From contig NC_030810.1 of the NCBI RefSeq assembly GCF_001704415.2, positions 99,770,315 through 99,834,314 on the forward strand: DNA of 64,000 nucleotides, written 5' to 3'. The notes beneath the pieces were generated by a model, which searched no databases, was not told the origin of the DNA, and saw only the letters and a list, made by a program, of their open reading frames with translations. Source of the DNA: Capra hircus (taxonomy: Eukaryota; Chordata; Mammalia; Artiodactyla; Bovidae). The translations under genes and the position numbers were made by a program. Of this stretch, positions 11,569-22,463 are shown piece after piece. Numbering within the stretch: the stretch's first letter is position 1; the number at the start of each line of letters is the position of its first letter.

Positions 11569-14500
11569 GAAAGTTCAGTGGTGCCTATGTCTTTATCCTC
11601 GTTTAGCTTAGCAGCTATATACCTAGCCAAGGGAGAATCCATAAATCCCTCAAAACTCAGTCTTTAAAGGGTATAACAAGGGAGCTGAGATGATGATTGA
11701 GGACTCTTCTAGCCTAAAATTCTGGGAAAAGGCAGAAAGTAAATAAATGTTCCAATGACCAGATGCATTCATTCAATCAGCAAATATTTATGTACCAGGC
11801 AGTGCTCTGAGCATGGAATCAGTGCATGACACAAATTTACTCCTTTTGAATTAAAATTTTAATTTTTAATTAAAATTGTTCAGACCACAAACTTGGAACT
11901 GTCTTCTGTCTATAAGATTCTTCTACTGTATCTGCCACGCAATGTGAACTGGAGAACTGAGAAATGATCCAAAAGAGTTCTGGCCACCTTCTCCCCTAAA
12001 TTACTTTGACTTTAGTTCTTGAAAGCTTCTGCGTTTGTTTAAGAGCCTTCAGTACCAGTGTGTTAGAAGACAAGAGAGTGATAATAAATGTGAGTATCAA
12101 AATAGACTATCTCTGGATCTGTGTTACTTAAGTCACAAAGTTCCTTGCTCTTTTAGGAAACTGAATCCATCTAATTCTGTCTCCTCATCGATTCTCTCTT
12201 CTAGGCAGTGAGTCACCACCTGGACTGTTTGAGTAAGTTCCCCGTGTTGACCGTTCCTCTTTCATTCTGACCTGACTCCCTCCCTCCCCCACTGAACTCT
12301 CATTTTCCCCACCACACAAATTCAGAGCACTTAGTGAGTTACTGTAAGGTGTTTCAGACTATTTAGGATGTTTAGTCAGTTTAAATATCCTTTTAAAAAA
12401 GGGCCTTTTAAGAAAAACCAACCCAGAAGTCACCACACTTGGATACCATCGTTTCTCTGCCCAGTTCACATTTCACTGCATTTGGAAGGACAGGAGATGG
12501 CGCCAGAAAGCCATTTTGGTTTCCAGTCGGGTTTTTCACCAAGCTCAGAGCGAGCAAAGGGCTAGAGAGTTGAAACAAAACCGCCAGAGTTTGAGAAGCA
12601 ACTAAGGTGGGGGGAGGTAAGGTGGGAAGAGTTTTTTGTTTGTTTTTTTTTATCATATAACGGTCCTCTTGACACTACTCCAAATCAGCCCGGTGACAAA
12701 AGAAATATCCATAGTAAAGCCAAAGATAAAAATAAAGACAACCCCAATAAAAAATTTAAAAATAAATAAATACAGGCAAACCCCTGGAGTCTGCCACCTT
12801 TCCCCTCTTTCCTACATACCAGGGCCTTTGTCCATTGGGGAAACACAAGGGCTGGGAGGGGCTGCTCACTCCCAAGTGGGAAGGCGCTGATTTGAGGCTG
12901 AGACATCTCGGTGAAACTGTATCCACTTGTATAGGCAAAATCCCAAAGCCCACCAGCAGTGAAACACTTCCGAGAAGGAATCACATGCAAGACATTTTGA
13001 ACTGGAACTTTAAAAGTTTTTAAAATTCATGGACAGCCAGGAGGTGGCGCCTGACAAGACACATTATCTCTCTCGGGAGGCTGCATCGCTGCCCCGGACA
13101 CTCCAGGGAACTCTGTCCTGGCAGAGGTCATTCTGTCCAGGCCTCTTCTTTCCTACCTTGCAAAAGAGGTCTCTGCTTGCTTGCTTGCTTTTTTCTGTTC
13201 CTCTGTGTTAATGGTCCTGATTCCCAGGAAGTCTAATTTACACTTTAAGCCTTTTCTTCTTCTTAGATGGGATGAGAGGGGTTTAGGGGGAACCTCAAAA
13301 CATAAAATTTTTCTGGAAGGGAAAAATAATTTGAAGGGTGATGAAAGAATTAAAAAGGATATGGCATCTGCAAAATGGCTTTGCTTTGCAGATCAATCAC
13401 AGTGGACGGAAAAGCACCCAGGCTCCTGTTTCAGCAGGGGCTGATGATCTGGCATATGCTTTATTTCTGTTCACTTGGCTTTTATCCTGCCCCCTTATTT
13501 AGCTTCTGCTCCCTTTGTTTTGACTATTTATTGCTACTGGGCAGGAGCAAGGAGGGCACAGGGACCTCACATGGGTGCCTCCTCCAGGCTGAGACTCTGG
13601 TGAGGGAAGGGAGAACTGGGGCCAGTGTTTGGCCTGAGGTTATCTTTGAGTCTCACAGTTCATAATGAGGGATTTAGGATGTACATTCCAGTCAGGATTT
13701 CCAGTCCCATGGGGGAACAAGCACCAGCCTGCATTCCTGAGATTCAACGGCCTCTCTGCTCCACTTGCCCAGCTCTCTGGCGGCAGGTCTCACTCAGCCC
13801 CCAAAGTCCCGCCCCAGGCTTTGGTTGGGCGGTTGGGAAGACCCTGGGCCCCTCTCCCACTCCAATGGGATCACATGGTCTCTCCTCTCCCTCCCCTCTC
13901 TTAGCCTGGAGTCCACCTTTTCTTTTTTTTTTTTTTTTTTTTTTGACGGTGGTAGTGACTGTTTCTAAGGTATCCCTGCCTTTCCTCCTGCCCTGGCCAC
14001 CGTGCCCAGGGTCTGTGTCCTCTTCAGTGACAAAAGCCGCCCTAGATCTGGGTTCCCTGGGGAGGGAGGTGGCTGGGTCTGGCAGTTGCAGCCGCTGTCT
14101 CTTCATGGTGCTGCTGCAGCCCCTCCCCCGCTGGGCACACAAATGGGCTTTATCCGGCAAACAAAACCACCCCCCACCCAGGCCACAAAGGCACGTGGAC
14201 CCAGCCTCACCGTGGGAAGGGAGTGGTGACAGGCGCAGGAGAAAGAGCGCTCCAAACGAGCTCTCCTCGCCCGCCTCACTTCTCTTCCTCACTTTCCACA
14301 ACCAAGGTTTTAGTCCTTGACTTCCTACCCTCCAGCTGCACCCTGAGTCCCCCGACTCCTTTTAACTCCGCACTCTTCCTATTTCAGGGCACCTCACATT
14401 CTGCAGGGATTTGGGCACGGGGCCTCCCACTATCTGTCCCACACCCAGGGAGTGGCCCCTCAGAGGAGAAGCCAAAGTCCCTTGGAGGGGAACTGGATGC

Positions 14501-14676
14501 GACCCCAAAGGATCGGACCCCCAAAACCTCCATTCCTGCTCCTGCCCATTCCCAGGGACACCTTTCTCCACAGTGGATAGCAGAGGAAGGAAGAGCTCAC
14601 CCCAGCTGGATTCCTGAGCCAGGGCCAGGGCTCCCGTTTTCACAGCCGCGCTCTACTCTGAGCAGGGCCATCCTGC
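11569..14676. other. Intergenic region upstream of CA14
   Basis: No supported gene. About 11755-11835 resembles an L2 end. An AT palindrome and inverted repeat lie at 11849-11877. GC content rises from about 13500, and a T run lies at about 13922-13943. Long open frames here (for example 13625-14320) reflect low stop density in GC-rich DNA and show no known domain. Confidence 0.5.
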
Positions 14677-14688
14677 ATGCTTAATCGG

Positions 14689-14697
14689 CTATTTAAG
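14689..14697 (+). promoter_or_regulatory. TATA-like element of the CA14 promoter
   Basis: A CTATTTAAG motif lies about 400 bp upstream of the CA14 ATG, in GC-rich sequence free of ruminant repeats. If used, it would place the start near 14720 and give a leader of about 370 nt, plausible for CA14. There is no transcript evidence here. Confidence 0.4.
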
Positions 14698-15093
14698 GAG
14701 CTGTTCGCCAGCAACCCAGGCAGCCCCCCCTCCCCACGTACACCCGTCCAGAGCCACCTTAAAAGCAGGAGGCAATTGGAAGTAGCTGGCCAGCAAGTGA
14801 AGACTCCAAAGAAAGGTAAAAAGAGAGAGGGCAGAAAGAGAAGCAGTGAGATTTATCCTGGGACCAGAAACTCACGGTACCCCCACGGAAAACCAAATCC
14901 CTTGGAAGCCCGCAGGGACACAAAGACAGCAAGAGAGAAAGACAAATACACTCAACTCCGGGAAACTCCTGTCCTCCCCCCGCAACCCCGCCCCTCTCTC
15001 CCTACCCCCTCTCTCTTCCTCCCCCATCTCTCTCCCTGCCCTAGTCCTCTAGTCCCCAGACCCCCAGTACCTTGCACTCCTTCCTGCCACACC

Positions 15094-18000
15094 ATGTTGT
15101 TCTTCACCCTCCTGCTAGAGGTGATTTGGATCCTGACTGCCAACGGGGGTAGGTACATCTGGGTGTCTGTGTGTCTGTCTGTGCTGATGTACACATGTTG
15201 CCTTGCATGTTTAATGGAGGAAGAGTGTAAAAGGAAGCAAGCCTTGGGGCTAGAATAATAGGCTCAGGCTCAGGGATGGAGGGAAACAGAGAGGACTCAG
15301 GAGGAGACCACTGTCCTTCTTTGCCCTTTGATTTTCCAGCTTTGTTGTGGGTGGGGATGGGGGCAAACTGGCCTGGGGCAGAATATGTACACACGCCTCC
15401 CGCAGAATCGATTTGCAGACTACAAAGTCTGTTCAGAGCTCTTTCCCCACTGCCCTAGTCCCAGGCTACCCTCCCGGCCTTCTTTATTTACAAACTCATC
15501 CAATTAGGGAGCCAAAGAGACCTGGAGTGAAAGGATAGAGGACTCTTGGAGGGGGTGGTCAGGGGAATATTCCTACATCTCCTGCCAAACTCAGCCCCCG
15601 ATCCCTGACTACAAACCTCATGGCCAAAGTCCCCTCTCCTTTCTAGGTGTGTGTGTGCTAAGCTACTACAGTCGTGTCTGACTCTTTGTGACCCTACGGA
15701 CTGTAGCCCACCAGGCTCCTCTGTCCATGGAATTCTCCAGGCAAGAGTGCTGGAGTAGTCTCCATTCCATGGGGCGACCAATTTCCCGGTTTTTCCTGAA
15801 AGCAGTAGGAATAATAGTCCATATTGTTAGTCCTTTTACGATTTACAAAGGACTTTCAGGAGCTCCCAGGAGAGGAAAAGGTACTCTCAGGGGAATGGCT
15901 GAGGTGTTCTAGGAATGTCCCCAGGACCCCTACCACTCATTTCTGTGATCCCTGTGTCTAGTACAGTATCCAGCACAGAGCAGATGTGGAATTAAGATGT
16001 GTTGGAAGAACGGGGTTGGGAGGTGTCTAGAGGGCAGGAGGAAAATGCAAAGATGACTGGGCAGAGGGGCGCCTAGTCAAGGAGAGCTGCAAATCTCCAC
16101 CGAGGAGAAAGGAAAAAAATCAGGAAAGAGGAGGAAGAGATGTGAGACCAGTGTGTTGAGAATTTGGTGGGAGGGAAAGGGCAAGGCTGTTAGCCTGCCC
16201 TGAACCAGGGGATTTGAGTTGTTGAGGTGTCCCATTGAGCTGGTGAGTGCAAGGCTGCCTCCAGCCTTCCTCTGGGTTGCTTTTCAGAATTGTGTGAACT
16301 GAGGGATGAGCCAGTCGAAGAGCCCAGTGATGAGATCAAGGATATCTTAGCAGTCTAAGGGATTTATTTAAGGGAATAAGAGAGCAGAGGTTGCAGGAGG
16401 CAGGCGGCAGGGGGTGGAGAGTTAGAATTTTTCTCCAAAGTTTCTAGCAATTTGAAAAATGCAGAGACAACCTGCAGGAAGGCCTCCTTTTCCCCTTGAA
16501 GCAGTTTGTCCTGGGTGAGGGCTGGACCAGCAGACCCCAGACCTTCCATCCAGAAGACAGGACTGCATGAGAGCCTGGCATGTGACCCAGCTGGCAGCTC
16601 TCATTTCCACACACAATGCTTTACTTTCATCCTGTCCCTGCCAGCCTGGCTGCCTGTGCCCACCCACCACCCTCCACGTAGAGTAGACCCTGCCTGACTC
16701 CCACCTCTCCTAGTCATCTGGGAACCTCGGGAGCAGAGGTTCCTGGTGATGGAGAAAACTTGCTTTAGAGTTACTGGGACAAGAAGGAGAAACGTAAATG
16801 TTCATTTACAGCTCAGTGCCTGGGTTTGTTCATTTACAGCTCAGTGCCTGGGTTCGTACAAAGCTTCAAAGCAAAGGAATAATCTCCCTCTCCTCTCAGC
16901 AAGATGGCCCCGACTCTGAACTTCTTGCCCCTCCCCTTGTTCCAGTCCCCTTCCTCCAAACTCTCTGCCTACACCCTCACCTCAGCCCAAATGTTAGGCT
17001 GGCTTGGCACAGGCTGGAGAAGAGTGAGGGTTGGGCATTTTGCACATTTGGATCCAGGTTAATTTTAGTCTCCTGGCTTTATCTCTTTTCAATTCTCCTC
17101 CCCCTTTACTCAGCGAGCACAAGCACAGCCTGGCTGGTGATTTTAAATAGACCCCCGACCTTTCCACTGCGGTGTCCAATTTCAGGGCTTCCTTTGGGAA
17201 GTGCTGGAAGGAGGGAGAAGAAAGGGAGGGGGGAAGTGGAGGAGCTCCCTGCCTCGGGCTGTGCTGGCTGTAACTCAAGTTACTCTGCCTTGCAGGTCAA
17301 CACTGGACGTATGAGGGTGAGAGCAGAAACCCAGGCCTACCAACGCCCCTTCCTCACTGGGACCTCTTCACCTGGTGGGAAGACTTATGCCACGTGGGTG
17401 GGGAGGTTTCTGTTAGCTTTTCATCCTAGCTCCTGCCTTCCGCAACTCCCCATGCCCCAGCTTTCGCTCAGATTGATTCTTAGACCCTGTTCTAACCATC
17501 AAATCCCACACCCCCTGATTCAGCAGAAAAGCCAGTTATGTCCTCAATCACTCTCTGTGGGAGTGAGGGAGCTGGAGTGGAGAGGGAAGCGGGTGGGGGA
17601 AGGTGCCATGAGCTTAGCTGCCAGTTCTCCTCCTTGCTCATTCTATCCTGATCGATCCTACCCCCACCTGAATCTGGAACCGGCACAGAACCTGAGGTCA
17701 GGGGTGAGGGAGAGGCCAGCAGCACAGTATGTGACCCTGGCAGAGGTGCAACCAGATTCCTTTCAACTTAACCAAGTCCCTGAGTCAATGCAACGTCCAG
17801 CATAAGAGCAAGGAGTCAATGATGGGAAGTCAGCAGGTGTGAATCTTAAGACCTCTTGATAGGCGTTCCCCAGAGACCCTACCTCTCTAGAATAATTTTC
17901 CCAGTTTTCCTGCCCTTACTCAAATTCACCTCTCTGGCTCTGTGGACTTTCTGCACATCTCCTCTTCCTCTCATTAGCTCTTGTATCCTCCAACAAGAGA

Positions 18001-21000
18001 ACCAGTAAGTAAAGGCAACTGCTTCCCATTCATCAGGAGAGCAGGGGAATCATCGCTGCCCCTGGATAGGCGATGGGAAGGAACTGCTGCAGCGAGTCCA
18101 GCAGGGACTCCCCTCTCACCCAGCCCCGCATAACTGAGGGCTTCATATGGGGTGGAGGGAAGTGCATGTCCGCCTCCACGTAGGTAAATAACTTGGTGGA
18201 GGGTTGCTGAAGGGTGGTTGGGGCTGGAGGGCAAGACAAATGTCTGTGATAACCCCACCAGGTCCACATGGTCAAGACCACTGGCCCGCCTCTTACCCTG
18301 AGTGTGGAAGCAATGCCCAGTCCCCCATCAATATCCAGACAGACAGTGTGACTTTTGACCCTGACTTGCTACCTCTGCAGCCCCATGGATATGAACAGCC
18401 TGGCACTGAGCCTTTGAACCTGCACAATAATGGCCACACAGGTAAAAAGCCCTGGCCTCCAAGGAGATGTAGGCTTCAGTTCCAGTCTTAGGAGTCAGAG
18501 GTGAAGAAGCATTCTCCTAACTTCTAAATTCTCAGAAGGTTTTATCTATAAATTTGGAGACAAGAGAATGAGGATGAGGCTCCTGTAGCCAAAGGTGGTC
18601 GAGGGGTTGGTGAGCATCACAGTACTGCCTTGATCTTCACTAGAGAAGCAGTGGCTGGGACTTTCAGCCAGTGGTCCAGTGGTTAAGACTCCAAGCTCTC
18701 ACTGCAGGGGGCACGGGTTCAATTCCTAGTTAGGGGACTAAGATCCTGCATGCCAATGCCCCAGGGTGCCACCAAAAAACAGAAAAGCAGTGTCCTATGG
18801 GAAGAACAGAGGATGATACGGTTGAATGGCATCACTGACTCAATGGACATGCATTTGAGCAAACTCCAGGAGATAGTGAAGGACAGGGAAGCCTGGAATG
18901 CTGCAGTCCACAGGGTCTCAAAGAGTTGGACATGAGTTAGCCACTGAACAACATGGGAAAAACTGGGTGCTGTGCAGAGAGACAGAAAAGGCTGGCCAAG
19001 TTTCCCAAGAAGTGGTGGCAACTGCAGGGGAGGGTAGGAATGCATCCATATTACTCCACCAACCCTAACCACTTGCTCTCTTTCCCTCACAGTACAACTC
19101 TCTCTGCCCTCTACCCTGTATCTGGAAGGACTTCCCCGAAAATATGTAGCTGCCCAGCTCCACCTGCACTGGGGTCAGAAAGGAACCCCCTGGGGGTCAG
19201 AGCACCTGATCAACGGCAAAGCCACAGCTGCAGAGGTACCAGGAGCAAGGTCTGGATTAGGATGTAGTGGTAGGCACTGTTGGTGCCAGGGATCTGGAAA
19301 CTGAGAACAGTCACGCTTGGGGTGAAAGGGCAAGCTTTGTGGGGCAGATTTCCTGCATCCAAGAGGTGGTGGTGGTGGCAGCGGTGGCTAGGATCAAAGC
19401 CTTTGGGACTGGGTAGTGGGGAAACATCAAATGATTTAATTCCCTATCCTCTGCCTTAGCTCCACATCGTACATTATGACTCTGAGTCCTACGAAAGCCT
19501 GAGTGAGGCTGCTCAGAGGCCTCAGGGCCTGGCTGTCTTGGGCATCCTCATTGAGGTCAGTGGCCCCCAATCCCTCCGAGGGCCCCCTCCACTCCCTCTG
19601 CATCCCACAGTCCTATTCTGTCCTTCTGTTGCTGGTCATCCTCCCAAGACAAGTCAGCAACCCATTTAGACCATGTATCCTACACACAAATGTCTGACTT
19701 CTAACATGGACTCATCTTGAACACTCTCCCCCATTTCTTCCCCATCCAGGTGGGTGAGACTAAGAATCCAGCTTATGAACACATTCTGAGTCACTTGCAT
19801 GAAATCAAGCATAAAGGTGAGCCCTAATAATCCATCTTAAGACAAAGTCACATTAGACTTCAGGGAAATTTCTCAAGGCCTGAGAGGCCTGGGATGAGGC
19901 AGTGAGTTAGGGACCAAAGTGTTTGCTTCTAGGAATCCTGTCTAGGTAAGCAAGGGTGCAGTGAGGGAGATGAGCCCGAATCTGTCCTTGCCCAGATCAG
20001 AAGACCTCCGTGCCTCCCTTCAATGTGAGAGGGCTGCTCCCGCCGCTGCTGGCACAGTACTTCCGTTACAACGGCTCGCTTACCACTCCGCCCTGCTACC
20101 AGAGTGTGCTCTGGACAGTCTTCCATCGAAGGGCCCAGATTTCCACGGAACAGGTGAGCAGTGGAGAGGTGAGGCAGCAGAGTTGTAACCTCAAACCCTT
20201 CCCCACTTCCCAAAGCAAAAGCTGCTTGTCCCCGAGTCCCATGCTTCTGTTCCTCAGCTGGAAAGGCTTCGGGAGACATTGTTCTCCACGGAGGAGGAGC
20301 CCTCTGAGCCACTGGTACAGAACTACCGAGCCCCCCAGCCTCTCAATCAGCGGATGGTCTTTGCTTCTTTCATCCAAGGTGACTGTACAGGGCCTGGAAA
20401 AGGGGAAGTGAAACTGGGGAATTCAATGGCAGGAACTAGGATGCCCCTAGGAAGGAAAAGAAGGCTAAAGGGGGAAGGGATTCTCAGGCCTTGCTTGGAC
20501 TGGGACCCACCATGCCCCAGTGTGCCCAGCCCTCAGGGCTGGCACAGGGCAGCTTCTAGCTGGCTGGGGATCTGGTCTCGCTGACCCAGGTTTTCTTCCC
20601 TTGCAGTGGGACCCTCGTATACCACAGGTAAGATGGTCTTTCCCAGGTAACGAGGTGTGGGGTTGAGGGTATGGTGCTCCTCAGGTTAGGGAAAGGCTCA
20701 CTATCTATGTCAGTCCTAGGCAGACACCCTCCATCTCTCTCCCAGGTGAAATGTTGAGTTTGGGAGTAGGAATCCTGGTTGGCTGTCTCTGCCTTCTGCT
20801 GGCTGTTTATTTCATCGCTAGAAAGATCCGGTGAGGTCCTACTCTCCAATCTTCCAGTCCTTTCTTTTGTCCCGAAAAGCATGCTCCTAGTCCACCTCTA
20901 ATCTATTTCACATCGGACACTAGGCATTTCCACGAACCATTCTCCCTTCCAGGAGGAAGAGACTAAGAAACCGGAAAAGTGTGGTCTTCACTTCAGCACG

Positions 21001-21016
21001 AGCCACCGAGGCATAG
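15094..21016 (+). CDS. CA14: Carbonic anhydrase 14, 11 coding exons, 336 aa
   Basis: Membrane-bound alpha-carbonic anhydrase that interconverts CO2 and bicarbonate on the outer cell surface. Coding exons: 15094-15148, 17296-17316, 18262-18441, 19093-19235, 19460-19555, 19750-19816, 19996-20153, 20258-20378, 20607-20627, 20746-20830 and 20953-21016. All introns are GT-AG, and the 1011 nt give 336 residues plus a stop (human has 337). Residues 1-15 form a signal peptide. The catalytic domain spans about 20-280 with zinc ligands H109, H111 and H135, proton shuttle H84 and gatekeeper T217 in SLTTPPC. C40 and C221 should form the family disulfide, and N213-G-S is a glycosylation sequon. A transmembrane helix at about 291-312 precedes a short basic tail. 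The frame is open upstream to 14677, but the ATG at 15094 starts the signal peptide. Identity comes from remembered similarity to human CA14; the tail has small differences only. Confidence 0.97.
15652..15765 (-). repeat. Truncated Bov-tA in CA14 intron 1
   Basis: Tail and body of an antisense Bov-tA after a short TG run; the tRNA-like head is missing. The rest of intron 1 (15766-17295) shows an L2-like trace at about 15950-16010 and a 28-bp tandem duplication. Confidence 0.8.
16799..16854 (+). repeat. Perfect 28-bp tandem duplication in CA14 intron 1
   Basis: Units at 16799-16826 and 16827-16854 are identical. Each contains a TTTACAG/CTCAG acceptor-like stretch, about 440 bp before exon 2. 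Confidence 0.9.
18657..18785 (+). repeat. CHR-type SINE in CA14 intron 3
   Basis: Sense CHR SINE ('ggtccagtggttaagac' to 'gtgccaccaaaaaac'). Confidence 0.82.
18797..18953 (+). mobile_element. BovB 3' tail fragment in CA14 intron 3
   Basis: Sense tail of BovB ('atggcatcactgactcaat' to 'gttagccactgaac'), directly after the CHR SINE. Confidence 0.8.
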
Positions 21017-21403
21017 ACTCCTTCCTGGACACTTCAGATGCCTTCCACTTGCTCGGCTGTCACGGCGCTTGTCAAGTGAGGCGCTGGAACTGGCCAGAAA
21101 ATACTGTAGGAGTAGGCCAACACCCCTCTTTCTTCCAGACAGTCCCTACACAGCGGTACGGACAGGCTTTCATTCAAGGAAGAACAACAGAACCTTCAGC
21201 CTCTCAGAACATGGAGATCAGGACAGCCCTACGGGGACAATGCGGAGGCTCAACTGTGTGTAGCTGTAGGGGGATGTGGCCCACAGTCCCCCGTCCCCTT
21301 ATCTTTATAACCCTGTCCCTAGATAGAGCTGTAAGAGCTCCCCTTAGGAAAAAGGGTTGCTGCTGTTTATTTTGGGTTTTTCTTTTGCTCAATATATTTG
21401 GAA

Positions 21404-21409
21404 ATTAAA
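21404..21409 (+). terminator. CA14 polyadenylation signal (ATTAAA)
   Basis: An ATTAAA hexamer lies 388 nt after the CA14 stop, in T-rich sequence. It is the only good signal before the opposing APH1A transcript ends. Confidence 0.75.
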
Positions 21410-21747
21410 GCTGCTGACCCCACGTCTGGTTTTACTCCTGGAGCTCTTGAGAATGGGAGTGTTGCTTAATGCCTCAGATGGCATAGGTGGGCAAACGGAA
21501 GCATGGGTGAGTAACTCCTTTGACTCCAGTCCTGGAGGAGGGGAGATCCACTTCTGGAAGATGCTTAACCCAGAGTTTCTGACATGAGTTCAGATTCCCT
21601 GCCCTCGCATCGAAGCTATCCTTGGAGGGAACCAGAAATTGCCAGGTTAGAAAGGAGGTTGGAAAAGAGCCATGAGAGGACAGAAACCTCATTAACACGT
21701 TATCCCCTCCTTTTAAAGCCAAGTTCCCCCACAATTATAAAGTCCTT

Positions 21748-21753
21748 TTTATT
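21748..21753 (-). terminator. APH1A polyadenylation signal (AATAAA)
   Basis: AATAAA on the minus strand, about 710 nt downstream of the APH1A long-isoform stop. It gives a 3' UTR of typical length. The CA14 and APH1A transcripts converge with roughly 300 bp between their ends. Confidence 0.75.
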
Positions 21754-22463
21754 AGTCAAAATCACAAACACCTCGATTAAAAGGATGGGATACACCACCC
21801 TCAGCAGAAAATGATACAGTTTATAGAAAACCTCCCCGCCCCCACACACCCCAATTAAAAACTAGAAAAAAATCTGCCCTCCTTCCCTGTGATGTCATGG
21901 TAGGCTGACTCCTCCAGGAGCACTGCAACTCTGGAGTGGGCCAGCTCCCCGCAGCACCCTCCACTTCACCTTGGGGAGAGGAGGGATGCTGGTGGTCAAG
22001 GAGGTTAAAACATTAGTTCCAGTAATACCAGTTCCCAAACATGCACTTCCTTCCTTTCCCCCAAAGCCTGGGACCAAGGGGAAAGCTGGGCAGGTATAAG
22101 CCCAGTCATAAGGAGCAAGTTGAGGAGGGAAAATACAGTCCAAGGAGGTTAGGAGAAGAATTCCAACATACCTCCTCCCTCCCCCCACTCAAAAAAAAAA
22201 AAGGCAATTTGGGGTCTTTATCACACCAAAAATAGTTCCCCTCAGACCTGAGAAAAAGACCAAGATGTCCAGTCTGGGGAGGGGGTACTGGGAAACTCAG
22301 AGCTCGTCTACCCTTGAACCTCCATTGACTTCATCTCCACGGCAATGGCTAAACTAGGTCCCTTTTCTTGGCCACCTGCACTGTCCAGAACTGGAGATGG
22401 AGAAATACAGGGCGAGGAGATCAGGAGGGCACCCCAGGCCCAGGGGTCCCCCCCAAGGTTCCC

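Noticed and set aside
13625..14320. 231-codon open frame upstream of CA14, and a 185-codon minus-strand frame at 13744-14301
   Set aside because: They overlap on opposite strands, contain poly-Phe or poly-Lys from the T run at 13922, and show no known protein features.
16798..17805. Longest open frame in the window, 335 codons on the plus strand in CA14 intron 1
   Set aside because: It crosses CA14 exon 2 in a different frame, includes the 28-bp duplication, lacks any recognisable domain and lies in GC-rich DNA where stops are rare.
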